DNA of 25,761 bases from WUQU01 sp038849025 (GTDB taxonomy: Archaea; Thermoproteota; Bathyarchaeia; Bathyarchaeales; Bathycorpusculaceae): contig JAWCNE010000020.1 in NCBI GenBank assembly GCA_038849025.1, forward strand, positions 1-25,761, written 5' to 3'. Positions 15,406 to 22,924 of the stretch are shown in pieces. Position 1 is the first letter of the stretch, and each line of letters begins with the position of its first letter. Both the position numbers and the translations under genes were made by a program. Below the pieces are notes generated by a model. The model ran no database searches. It was not told where the DNA came from and was given only the letters and a program-made list of their open reading frames with translations.

Positions 15406-15882
15406 TCAGTATCTTCTTTGTCTATATCCGCCTCTTCTTTCCCTACCACCGAAGTCTCTTCCACCTCTCCCTCTGAAGGGACGTCTTGGTTGTTCATACA
15501 TCTTCGTGGAAAGGTTGTTTTGAGTGTTCACTTCGCCGGCAAGTGCCTCTTTTGCAACTTCCAATGTACCGTATCTCCCAATGTTTAAGCGCATGCTTCC
15601 CTTGAAGAGGCTTATGTAACCGTTTCCTATGTTTATGGTTTCGCCTTCTTTGACTTTGCCTATTTTGTCATCCCAGAGGGTTAGGTAGATGCATCCCGTT
15701 TCGTCACCTATTAAGGCGTCGCATACTGTGTGGGGAGCTCCATCCCTTCCCGAGGCTATGCTTCTAACTTCACTTTTTGAAACAACTTTAGCTTTGACAT
15801 TCACAGCTCTTGAGGTAAGAGTTAACTCTCCTATTTTCACGTCTACTGGTTTTCTGCTTCCTGAAAAACTTTCAACTGCCAA
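15406..15882 (-). CDS. ssb: Single-stranded DNA-binding protein (crenarchaeal type)
   Basis: A 158-residue protein with a single OB fold (about residues 13-112) and a disordered Arg/Gly-rich tail (RRPFRGRGGRDFGGRERRGG). Landmarks are VKIGELTLTSRAVNVKAKVV, VCDALIGDETGCIYLTLWDD and INIGNGYISLFKGSMRLNIG, the pattern of archaeal RPA-like SSB proteins; it resembles the Sulfolobus SSB in size and layout. It coats ssDNA during replication and repair. The start is TTG 15882; no in-frame ATG or GTG lies between it and the preceding stop. The basic RGG tail differs from the acidic tail of bacterial SSB and may bind RNA or DNA. Confidence 0.88.
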   Translation of the reverse strand: MAVESFSGSRKPVDVKIGELTLTSRAVNVKAKVVSKSEVRSIASGRDGAPHTVCDALIGDETGCIYLTLWDDKIGKVKEGETINIGNGYISLFKGSMRLNIGRYGTLEVAKEALAGEVNTQNNLSTKMYEQPRRPFRGRGGRDFGGRERRGGYRQRRY

Positions 15883-16404
15883 ACCTAAATCAACACCTTT
15901 GCACTGTTGTCAAAACATACGCTGCCTCTTCACTTAAGGCTTTTGGTCGTTGGAAAGGAGACCTTTCCCAAACAGTGACTTTGATAAAGTAGTTTCCAAT
16001 TCTATTAAAGTTAATAAGATATATTTAAACGCCTCTTCACAATTTATTTTATCCTTTGCGCGCGTGCTTAGCTGCTTTATTTCCGTGTGCAAACCGAAGT
16101 TTTCTTACGAGTTTTCAAGCACTAGTGGTGTGCTCAAAATGCGATTCTAAGCTGAGAACGGTAAACTTTAATTATATGAATGACAAAGTAAAAGGTTTTT
16201 ATGAGGCGCATGAAGTCTATTTCGGCCTCCATCTCGACGGTATTGTACGAGAGGATTAAAGAAATTATGCAGGATGCCGGCTTAAGGGCGTGGATGACTA
16301 CGTTACCTAGGCCTTATGGAGGCTGGCTTAGCTATTCAACAATAAGCGTGGTGAACGCAGTTGGGAGACGCTTAAATTCTTAGGTCATGTTTAGGAGCTT
16401 GCTT
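15883..16404. other. Loosely packed region between SSB and ATP sulfurylase
   Basis: No recognised gene. It holds a strong TATA-like GATATATTTAAACG at 16017-16030, a 67-codon plus-strand frame (listed separately) and a 60-codon frame at 16201-16383 in another register. The 60-codon frame (VLYERIKEIMQDAGLRAWM in part) ends 22 bases before ATG 16405. Confidence 0.4.
16056..16259 (+). CDS. Possible 67-residue CxxC protein of unknown function
   Basis: A TTG-initiated frame starting about 33 bases after a TATA-like box (16017-16030), compatible with a nearly leaderless message. It contains LVVCSKCDSKLRTVNF, a single CxxC that could help bind zinc, and a helical end NYMNDKVKGFYEAHEVYFG. No family is recognised. 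ATG 16177 (MNDKV) could instead begin a 27-residue peptide. The protein-like C-terminal half and the promoter argue for coding, but neighbouring DNA is partly decayed and this may be a remnant. Confidence 0.33.
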   Translation: MRACLAALFPCANRSFLTSFQALVVCSKCDSKLRTVNFNYMNDKVKGFYEAHEVYFGLHLDGIVRED

Positions 16405-17556
16405 ATGGTTTCCATACCTCATGGTGGAACGCTCATAAACAGGGTTGTTGAAGACGGAAGAAGAGAGAGGCTTATAGAAGAAGCTGGTGAAATGCCTAGC
16501 ATAGCTTTAAGCTTTGAAAAGGCTATAGATGTTGAAAATATAGCTTACGGGGTATATAGCCCGATTAAGGGCTTTATGACACTCGAAGAGTGTTCAACGG
16601 TTCTCGAAAATATGAGGCTTCCAAATGGCTTACCATGGACGATTCCAGTGATTTTAGACGTTGGAGAGAAAGATCTAGCTTCTACCAAGGAGGGTGATGA
16701 AGTGGCACTTACATTGTCAGGTAGACCTATAGCGGTTATGAGGGTGGAGGAGGTTTTTAAGATATACAAAGAGTTCTATGCTCAGAGTGTTTTTGGCACG
16801 ACAGACCCGAAGCACCCGGGTGTTTCAAGAGTCATGGCCATGAAAAACCAATGCGTAGGCGGCCCCTTACAGCTTATAGGCAACATGCCTAACGAGTATG
16901 AACGTTATACTTTATACCCCTCTGACACAAGAGCCTTGTTCGTAAAGAGAAATTGGCGAACAATAGCAGGCTTCCAGACCAGAAACGTGCCGCACCTCGG
17001 ACATGAGTACACTCAGAAGTCAGTTTTAGTCTTTGTAGATGGAGTATTTGTAAACCCCGTTATAGGGCGTAAGAAAACTGGAGACTTCAGAGACGCCGTT
17101 ATTCTAGAAGCATACGAGGCCCTTATGAGAAACTATTATCCGAAAGACACCATTGCGTTGGGTATACTGCGCTATGAGATGAAATATGCCGGTCCCAAGG
17201 AGGCGATACACCATGCGATTATACGCAAAAACTTCGGCTGCACCCATTTCATAGTGGGCAGAGATCATGCAGGTGTTGAAAACTACTATAAGCCCTACGA
17301 CGCATGGGACATATTTAAAGAGTTTCCAGACCTAGGTATTATGCCCATTTTCATAAAAGAGCTCTTTTACTGTCGAAGATGCAGCGGAGTCGCTAACGAT
17401 AAAGTATGTCCGCACTCTGAGGAGCATAAGGTGAGATTTAGCGGAACAAAAATCAGGGAGATGATGATTAAAGGCGTAAAGCCGCCGCCGGAGCTTATGA
17501 GACCTGAAGTCGTAGATGTGCTCCTAAAGTTTGAAAACCCCTTCGTGGAAGAGTAG
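16405..17556 (+). CDS. sat: Sulfate adenylyltransferase (ATP sulfurylase)
   Basis: A 383-residue enzyme forming adenosine 5'-phosphosulfate (APS) and pyrophosphate from sulfate and ATP. Diagnostic motifs are QTRNVPHLGHEY (about residues 190-201, the nucleotide-binding QTRN-x-x-H-x-x-H motif), GRDHAGVENYY (about 284) and FSGTKIREMM (about 344). A Cys cluster CRRCSGVANDKVCPH near residue 322 is a probable zinc site as in other archaeal Sat. ATG 16405 (MVSIPHGG) is the family start and has AGGAG 7 bases upstream; an ATG at 16387 would precede that site. There are no APS reductase genes beside it. The nearby APS kinase and sulfotransferase point to PAPS-dependent sulfation as the outlet for APS. 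Confidence 0.97.
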   Translation: MVSIPHGGTLINRVVEDGRRERLIEEAGEMPSIALSFEKAIDVENIAYGVYSPIKGFMTLEECSTVLENMRLPNGLPWTIPVILDVGEKDLASTKEGDEVALTLSGRPIAVMRVEEVFKIYKEFYAQSVFGTTDPKHPGVSRVMAMKNQCVGGPLQLIGNMPNEYERYTLYPSDTRALFVKRNWRTIAGFQTRNVPHLGHEYTQKSVLVFVDGVFVNPVIGRKKTGDFRDAVILEAYEALMRNYYPKDTIALGILRYEMKYAGPKEAIHHAIIRKNFGCTHFIVGRDHAGVENYYKPYDAWDIFKEFPDLGIMPIFIKELFYCRRCSGVANDKVCPHSEEHKVRFSGTKIREMMIKGVKPPPELMRPEVVDVLLKFENPFVEE

Positions 17557-17560
17557 CGTT

Positions 17561-17645
17561 ATGAAAGCTCTAGTCGTAGGTTTAAACGCAGCGGTTCCGC
17601 ACGCAAGAATATGAGGTCATACTGGTGGGCAAGTTTGTCTTGTAA
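17561..17645 (+). pseudogene. N-terminal gene remnant after sat
   Basis: Four bases after the sat stop, an ATG opens MKALVVGLNAAVPHARI and meets TGA at 17612-17614. One base back, the frame continues YEVILVGKFVL to TAA at 17643-17645. It looks like the first beta-alpha unit of a Rossmann-like protein broken by a frameshift and then lost. The family cannot be named from so little. Confidence 0.35.
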
Positions 17646-17699
17646 GTTTTTCACCTGCTTATCCTTCGAGCCCATTAACGGAGGCGGCTTATTCCATGT

Positions 17700-17708
17700 C
17701 TAATTAAG
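17700..17708 (+). promoter_or_regulatory. TATA-like box for the sulfotransferase gene
   Basis: CTAATTAAG centred about 32 bases before ATG 17736, giving a predicted leader of only a few bases. Confidence 0.35.
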
Positions 17709-17735
17709 CTTGACACTAAAGGGCGGTGAGTGGGT

Positions 17736-18857
17736 ATGGAAACATCAGGGAAAGAAAGTTGGCTCAGCCGTATCCTCGGCCTGAATATGTGGTTTGGGAT
17801 GACATTAAGCGGCTGGCTTAAACTTCTCTCTAAATACCGATTTGCAGTAGAACGGGAACGGATTCCCATGGTGGTTATAACCACAGGCCAAACCTTGTTA
17901 AATTCGATGGCAAGTTATCTTGAGAGAGTTCTTTACGAAAAAGAGGTTGCTAAAACCGAACTTGTTACACATCCAATTTTCATAATAGGCTATTGGCGCA
18001 CCGGAACTACACATTTGCATAACTTGCTTTGCCAAGATGAGCGGTTTACCTGCCCTACCACTTACACATGCATGTTTCCAAGTCATTTCTTACTGACTGA
18101 ACGTTTGATGAAGCGGTTGCTTTTCTCTTCTCTTCCAAGGACACGTCCAATGGATAACATGCGGCTCTTATGGGATTCCCCCCAAGAAGACGAGGTAGCA
18201 TTAGCACTTTTAGGTGGAGTTTCACCTTATATGGACTTTGCGTTCCCAAACACTCCTGAAATTCATCGGCGATTCCTCGATTTTGAAGACGCAACAAAAG
18301 AGGAACGAGAACTATTCAAAAAAGTAATCGTTTACTTTATACGAAAGCATACTTTTAGAAGCAGAAAACGAGTTGTACTCAAGTCGCCTGCCCATAGTTA
18401 TCGAATAAAACTGCTGGTGGATGTATTTCCAAATGCAAAGTTCATCCATATTTACCGAGATCCCGTTAGGGTATTTGTTTCAGCCCTTCATACTTTCAAT
18501 ATCCTTCGCAAACAAATTGGGTTGACAAAACCGGACAACTCAAGGCTTGAACAACGGATAATTGAGGACATGCTTCTATGCTACAAAAGAATTTGGGAAG
18601 GAAGGGCGATACTTGCTTCAAATCAATTTCATGAGATTCGTTTTGAGGATCTTGAGAAGCAGCCGATCAAAGAAATTGAAAAAGCATACATAAAATTGAA
18701 CCTTGGCAAATTTGAATCGGTTCGACCAAAATTAGAGGCCTATCTCGCTTCTATCGCCGATTATAGGAAAAATCGGTATAACATTCCAGCGGAGAAAAAA
18801 CGAGAAGTAGCCCAAAAACTTGCCCCAATCATTAAAGCTTATGGTTATAACAATTGA
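17736..18857 (+). CDS. PAPS-dependent sulfotransferase family protein
   Basis: A 373-residue protein of the Sulfotransfer_3-like superfamily, moving sulfuryl groups from PAPS to a hydroxyl or amine of an unknown acceptor. The 5'-phosphosulfate-binding loop is FIIGYWRTGTTHLHNLL (about residues 82-98). The 3'-phosphate-binding region is KFIHIYRDPVRVFVSALHTF, preceded by KSPAHSYRIKLLVDVFPNA; IRFEDLEKQPIKEIE matches the late conserved segment. ATG 17736 is preceded by GGTGAG 5 bases upstream; GTG 17730 is an alternative. No signal peptide is seen, so it should be cytosolic or membrane-associated. Sat lies upstream and APS kinase converges from downstream, together covering donor synthesis. The acceptor might be a lipid, glycan or small metabolite. 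Confidence 0.85.
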   Translation: METSGKESWLSRILGLNMWFGMTLSGWLKLLSKYRFAVERERIPMVVITTGQTLLNSMASYLERVLYEKEVAKTELVTHPIFIIGYWRTGTTHLHNLLCQDERFTCPTTYTCMFPSHFLLTERLMKRLLFSSLPRTRPMDNMRLLWDSPQEDEVALALLGGVSPYMDFAFPNTPEIHRRFLDFEDATKEERELFKKVIVYFIRKHTFRSRKRVVLKSPAHSYRIKLLVDVFPNAKFIHIYRDPVRVFVSALHTFNILRKQIGLTKPDNSRLEQRIIEDMLLCYKRIWEGRAILASNQFHEIRFEDLEKQPIKEIEKAYIKLNLGKFESVRPKLEAYLASIADYRKNRYNIPAEKKREVAQKLAPIIKAYGYNN

Positions 18858-18940
18858 ACGCTTTAGCGCGCAAGCCATTCCAACCGCTCAGTTAATCATT
18901 TGGTATGAATAGAAGGATGTTTAAAACTTATTAAACCACT

Positions 18941-19477
18941 TCAGATTAAATTCAACTCTTTCAGCTTATTAAGTACTTTTTCAGCGCATTCATCCACGTC
19001 TTCTCTCTCAGAATCTACTACAACTTCTGGATTTAGAGGCTCTTCATAAACGTCTTGTATGCCAGTCATGTCTCCTATTTCGCCTCTCATGGCTTTTGCA
19101 TACAAAGCTTTGGGGTCACGCCTAATACACTCCTCTACGCTACACTTAACATAAACCTCTATAAATTTAAACCCCTCCGCTTCAATAATCCTCCTAGCTT
19201 CGTCTCTTACGTTCCTATATGGGGATACGAATGATGCTAAGACTGCTACGCCGTTTCTAACTAGGAGTTTCGAGACGTAGGCTACCCTTCTCAAATGCCT
19301 CTCCCTGTCCTCTCTACTGAACCCCGCTTCGGGGCTTAGCCACTTTCGAACCTCGTCCCCATCTAGAAGCTCAACTTTAAAGCCTTTGGCTTTCAGATGG
19401 GCTTCAATTCTTCTAGCTATAGTCGTCTTTCCAGACGAAGGCAATCCGGTTAACCATATTAAATAGCCCTTCTGCAT
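18941..19477 (-). CDS. cysC: Adenylylsulfate kinase (APS kinase)
   Basis: A 178-residue enzyme phosphorylating APS at the 3'-OH to give PAPS. The Walker A loop is GLPSSGKT (residues 11-18). Other family motifs are LLDGDEVRKWLS, AGFSREDRERHLRRVAYV, ASFVSPYRNVRDEAR, KCSVEECIRRDPKALYAKA and GIQDVYEEPLNPEVVVDS. Length is typical of the stand-alone form. ATG 19477 follows GGGGGG by 6 bases; a TATA-like TTTAATAAT sits just upstream. The gene converges on the sulfotransferase with an 83-base gap. APS from sat and PAPS use by the sulfotransferase place it in the same pathway. Confidence 0.97.
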   Translation of the reverse strand: MQKGYLIWLTGLPSSGKTTIARRIEAHLKAKGFKVELLDGDEVRKWLSPEAGFSREDRERHLRRVAYVSKLLVRNGVAVLASFVSPYRNVRDEARRIIEAEGFKFIEVYVKCSVEECIRRDPKALYAKAMRGEIGDMTGIQDVYEEPLNPEVVVDSEREDVDECAEKVLNKLKELNLI

Positions 19478-19983
19478 AATATTCCCCCCATATTATTAAA
19501 TCCTGCCGCTAGGGATAGACAGATTCATGAGGCTTAAAATTATTGTTTCACCTATATAATATACGCGTAGGTAATTTTTACAACTAATCGTCCTAGTAGA
19601 ACCTCCTCCATGATCCTTCCAAGTGCACCATGGATCTGGCGAATCCCTATTGCATATGAGATGCAGTTCTCGATTTTTACATAGTTTAATCTCCTGCAGT
19701 CAAGCCTAGCCCTAAGAATGTGAGATTCCAATTATTTACGCCAGTTTTGGCCTAAACCAAAGTGAAAACGGTTTAACTCCTTCCAATATTGCGATCCTAT
19801 AATGTGGAGTTCTAGCCTAGAAAAATGTTTCAAAAAGACTAAGTGTGCACGGAAAACCAGTTATGCCGTGTTTGCCTTTAGAGTTAGCCAGCGTACAAAT
19901 CATCTTTCAAAGGACTTTTTCATCATTTTAATTAATAGCGATGTTGTGAAGCCGAATTCCTCATGGTAAAAGGTATGTCTAAG
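19478..19983. other. 506-base gap, probably decayed
   Basis: No intact gene recognised. A 59-codon minus-strand frame with a TTG start (19731 to 19552) reads LDCRRLNYVKIENCISYAIG and MEEVLLGRLVVKITYAY; it has no recognised homologue or clear ribosome-binding site. The rest has frequent stops in all frames that were tried. Confidence 0.35.
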
Positions 19984-20798
19984 TTAATTCTGTACGGATA
20001 TTCTGGTAATGCGTTGGAGAAATATTAAATCAACCCAGCGAATTTTAAAATCATGCGCGCTTAACAATGTAATTGTTGCTCCTACGAGTATGCCAAGTTC
20101 TCTTGACGGTAGTTTTTTGCAGAGCCAAGCAGCAATCGGAGCGCAGATAACCCCGCCTATGATTAGGCCAGGGATTATTAGCCAATTGTAGTTTCCTAAT
20201 CCGATGAAAATGAGGAAGGTTATTAGCTTCAGTGGTTGTGACAAAGAACTGTGCCAAATTGACTGAACCGATGGCTTTATCCGGCCTGACGTCATTGGCC
20301 ACCAGGGTTGTTGTGACTATTGGTCCCCATCCCCCTTCAGCAAGCGCGTCTATAAATGCAGCTGCATATCCTAAAGGTATAAGTTTTTTAATGAAAGGTT
20401 TTTTGTTCGGAAATGTGATGTACTTCTGAACGTAAATTTGTAGAGGATTATGAATCCCATAAATAGTAGTATGAATCCGACAATGACGCTGAGCGGTTTT
20501 CCTGATACTCTTGTGCATACGTAGGCCCCGGTTATTCCACCTACAACTCCTGGCAACGAAAAATGTGGTACCATGTTGCGGTCGACGTTGCCAAATTTGA
20601 GATGGGATATTCCTGAGACAAGAGTTGTAAATACTTCCGCTGTATGACGCTTGCGCTTGCTAATGCAGGATAGACCCCCATTGTAACTAAAGCTATAGTT
20701 GAGCTGACTCCATATGCCATTCCAAGTGTTCCAGCGATAAGTTGTGCTAAAAACCCTACAAGCATCCACACTAAGAAAAACTCTAGCAAACTCATCAC
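19984..20798 (-). pseudogene. TauE/SafE-family sulfite/sulfur-compound exporter, frameshifted
   Basis: Four pieces in shifting frames join into one polytopic protein of the TauE/SafE (formerly DUF81) family. The N-terminus (FFLVWMLVGFLAQLIAGTLG, then YGVSSTIALVTMGVYPALAS) passes near 20646 to HTAEVFTTLVSGISHLKFGN and GGITGAYVCTRVSGKP. Near 20425 the frame changes to KKLIPLGYAAAFIDALAEGG and GSVNLAQFFVTT. Near 20225-20250 it changes again to LITFLIFIGLGNYNWLIIPG and GGVICAPIAAWLCKKLP. The family's G-x-G-M and A-S-x-x-H-T landmarks remain. At least three single-base shifts make an intact product impossible unless they are assembly errors. It lies next to genes for sulfate activation, so export of sulfite or another sulfur anion is a plausible lost function. 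Confidence 0.85.
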
Positions 20799-20804
20799 TA
20801 AACA

Positions 20805-20817
20805 GTTATATATAAAA
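20805..20817 (-). promoter_or_regulatory. TATA-like box before the TauE/SafE pseudogene
   Basis: Minus-strand TTTTTATATATAACTG just upstream of the GTG/ATG starts at 20798/20795. It looks intact although the gene is broken, and is somewhat closer to the start than usual. Confidence 0.4.
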
Positions 20818-20818
20818 A

Positions 20819-21502
20819 CCTGTCGTCTTGTTCGCTTCAGAAACGGGCTTGAATATCACTGATAATAAATCAATATCGCGTATGCTATCTTCCATATCCT
20901 TCATGCATCCATTTGATATATATACTTGCCAATTAATGAAAAATCGCTGAACACCCTAATAAAAGGATAAGAATTAAAAGTCTAGAAAACTTTTATAGAA
21001 TAAAAAGCAATTTTTCTATATCAAACTATCGTTGGAGCAAGGTCATAAAAGTAAGATAACCCTCTACCGTCCAAACTAACACTCGAAACTCTATAGAATT
21101 TAAGCCAGAATCTATTTAATGAGAAACGGTAGAAGACTATAGTTAACAAAGGCATTGATAAAGCCATTTGATTAAATGTTGTTCAAAATTCCAGCCAACA
21201 ACACAAACAGAATAATGCCCTTGGTAACATTTTGAATTTCAAAGGTCATCGCCAAATGTAATTTTGCGCCGACGATATTTAAAACCAACTCCGACTTGAG
21301 GACTCACACTTCACAACAAGAGCCGTCGATAATTATTTCGCGAGGACCGGCAAAGTTCGGCAAGTTTGAAGGCAGAAACCCCTATGGCCCCCACCCCCCC
21401 ACCCGCTGCGTGCAGCCTTCAACACGTTCTGCTCGACCAAAAGGTTAGCCATTTATACATGGAGTTTTGGATTGTACATCGCATACCTGAACAGTTTTGG
21501 GC
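20819..21502. other. AT-rich gene-free region with fragments of hydrophobic frames
   Basis: No intact gene. Minus-strand scraps look protein-like but are punctuated by stops: a membrane-helix piece NVTKGIILFVLLAGILNNI ending near 21180, followed past a stop by NGFINAFVNYSLLPFLIK, and a 48-codon frame at 21167-21021 starting MALSMPLLTIVFYRF. A TTTAAATAT box lies near 21280 on the minus strand. A run rich in C (about 21388-21402) is low complexity. The pattern is that of a decayed membrane-protein gene. Confidence 0.4.
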
Positions 21503-21759
21503 TTACATAAACAAAAGCAAAGCTGCTGGTGCACCTACAGCCGCGCCCATAATGGCGGTTAGGTAGAAGTTCCATAACTCCAGCTGTCCGTTGAAGGGTC
21601 ATATATTTGGTTAGATGAATAAGCCTTGTGAAATTATGCCCGAGATTAAGTATATTTCATGGTCAATGACGACGGATGCATAGTTTATAACAGCGTTCGG
21701 TATTTGCGCTTTTGTGGCCACGAATCTGTTTTAAGATCATAAACTTCGTTTATATAAAG
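21503..21759 (-). pseudogene. Kelch-repeat surface protein remnant
   Basis: Broken minus-strand pieces carry two kelch signatures: NEVYDLKTDSW, then after a frameshift INYASVVIDHEIYLISG, then past an in-frame stop IYDPSTDSWSYGT, and in another frame a C-terminal membrane helix (YLTAIMGAAVGAPAALL) ending at 21503. Kelch blades (Y-D-x-x-T-x-x-W and I-Y-x-x-G) form beta-propellers, and archaeal extracellular kelch proteins are often anchored by a C-terminal helix exactly like this. Further upstream, near 21870, a possible signal-peptide start (MKVRVKFIVAY) may mark the original N-terminus. Most blades are missing. Confidence 0.75.
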
Positions 21760-21959
21760 AGCGGAATAGGGACTGCTTGTTCTTCACAGATTTAACATTG
21801 ATCCGTTTAGAGCCTTGAAAAGCCTTACCAAGTAGGCAATATTCTATTAACTTCCACGAACATCAACAATAAGCAACAATAAATTTCACACGCACCTTCA
21901 TACCATGTCCTTAACACTGAGTAAGAAGCTTGGAAAGTTTCGCGATTAGCGCTTCGCTA

Positions 21960-22244
21960 CTATTTGTTTGTCATTTCGTTTATTTGCTGCTCCATCAAGT
22001 GTCCGCGACAGTAAACTAGGGCTTTTTTAACGCCGGAAACCCTTAAAGCCTCTTTTTTGATGTCAGCAGCCAGTTTGAAGGCTATGGGGCAGAAGGGGCT
22101 TGAAGGAATGAACTCGACCTTTACAGTTCCAGGCTCTTCCTCTTTGACACTTTTAATCATTTGCATTTCCGCGAAAGTTAATCCAGTTTCGGGGTCTACG
22201 ACCTTGCCAACAGCTTCGCGTACTTTATCCTCCAACTCTGTCAA
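21960..22244 (-). CDS. MIP18/DUF59-family iron-sulfur assembly protein
   Basis: A 94-residue protein of the MIP18 (DUF59, PaaD/SufT-like) family, thought to help deliver or assemble iron-sulfur clusters. Motifs are VVDPETGLTFAEMQMI at the N-terminus (the DPE motif), then VKVEFIPSSPFCPIAFKLAA with the conserved Cys. TTG 22244 (TELEDKVREAVGKV) is the likely start: the frame extends to ATG 22301, but a TATA-like TTATATTATA lies inside that extension. Length fits the single-domain form. It is alone between decayed DNA and the corrinoid adenosyltransferase gene on the same strand. Confidence 0.85.
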   Translation of the reverse strand: MTELEDKVREAVGKVVDPETGLTFAEMQMIKSVKEEEPGTVKVEFIPSSPFCPIAFKLAADIKKEALRVSGVKKALVYCRGHLMEQQINEMTNK

Positions 22245-22348
22245 TTTTGTACACGCCCATTTGTTAGAAAAATGGGTTAACGTATAATATAAGTGTTGCA
22301 TACGTTGTAGGCTTGTTTCTTCATATGTGAGGCCTAAATTTTATGCGG

Positions 22349-22861
22349 TTAGTACTGGATGCCTTTTGTTGTGACAGTTTCATCGGGATGCTTGATGTCG
22401 ACCACTTCGTTCACAAATTCTGCTCTGTCAATAAGTTCTTTGGGAGCAAACCTTCCGGTTAAAACAACATCGGTTTTCTTTGGAACTTTATTCAAAAAGT
22501 TTAGGACTTCATTTACATCTAAAAGGTTACAGTACAAAGCTAAGTTAATCTCGTCTAAAACAAGGAGATGCGGCTTCTTCTCCCTTACTATTTTTTCCGC
22601 AAACCTCAGTGCTTTCTCCGCCATCTTCTTATCTTCTTCGCCCAACGTGCTCAGTCCATGCCACCCTCTTCGGCCAAACTGGTAAATCTCGTAGTATGGT
22701 GCGAGTACTTTCTTAATTTTGTATTCGCCGGTATTTTTCCACCATTTCAGGAACTGAATTATTATTACTTTGCGCTTGTGCCCAACAGAACGTAAAGCTA
22801 GACCCAAAGCGTTAGCGGTTTTTCCACCGCCTGTTCCAGTGTAAAGATAGATGTAGCCCAT
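22349..22861 (-). CDS. cobO: Cob(I)alamin/corrinoid adenosyltransferase (CobA/CobO type)
   Basis: A 170-residue P-loop enzyme that transfers the adenosyl group of ATP to cobalt of corrinoids, producing adenosylcobamides. Motifs are the Walker A-like GTGGGKTANALGLALR, IIIQFLKWWKNTGEYK, LLVLDEINLALYCNLL (Walker B region) and DVVLTGRFAPKELIDRA. The usual GNGKGKT loop reads GTGGGKT. Length is typical, slightly short at the N-terminus compared with bacterial BtuR, which carries a cap helix. ATG 22861 is preceded by GGGG about 5 bases upstream. It is 104 bases upstream of the MIP18 gene on the same strand. Confidence 0.93.
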   Translation of the reverse strand: MGYIYLYTGTGGGKTANALGLALRSVGHKRKVIIIQFLKWWKNTGEYKIKKVLAPYYEIYQFGRRGWHGLSTLGEEDKKMAEKALRFAEKIVREKKPHLLVLDEINLALYCNLLDVNEVLNFLNKVPKKTDVVLTGRFAPKELIDRAEFVNEVVDIKHPDETVTTKGIQY

Positions 22862-22924
22862 CTAATCCCCTTTTTGAACATTTAGGTTTAAGAACTTTTA
22901 AGACTTTGGTTTAAACTTAAAGTT

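Noticed and set aside
19552..19731. 59-codon minus-strand TTG frame downstream of the TauE pseudogene
   Set aside because: Protein-like in places but without recognisable homologue, ribosome-binding site or clear promoter.
21021..21167. 48-codon minus-strand frame starting MALSMPLL
   Set aside because: No family, no ribosome-binding site, in AT-rich decayed DNA; kept only as part of the gap description.
21366..21566. Plus-strand 66-codon frame with Pro/Ala-rich start
   Set aside because: It runs through a low-complexity C-rich run and antisense to the kelch remnant.
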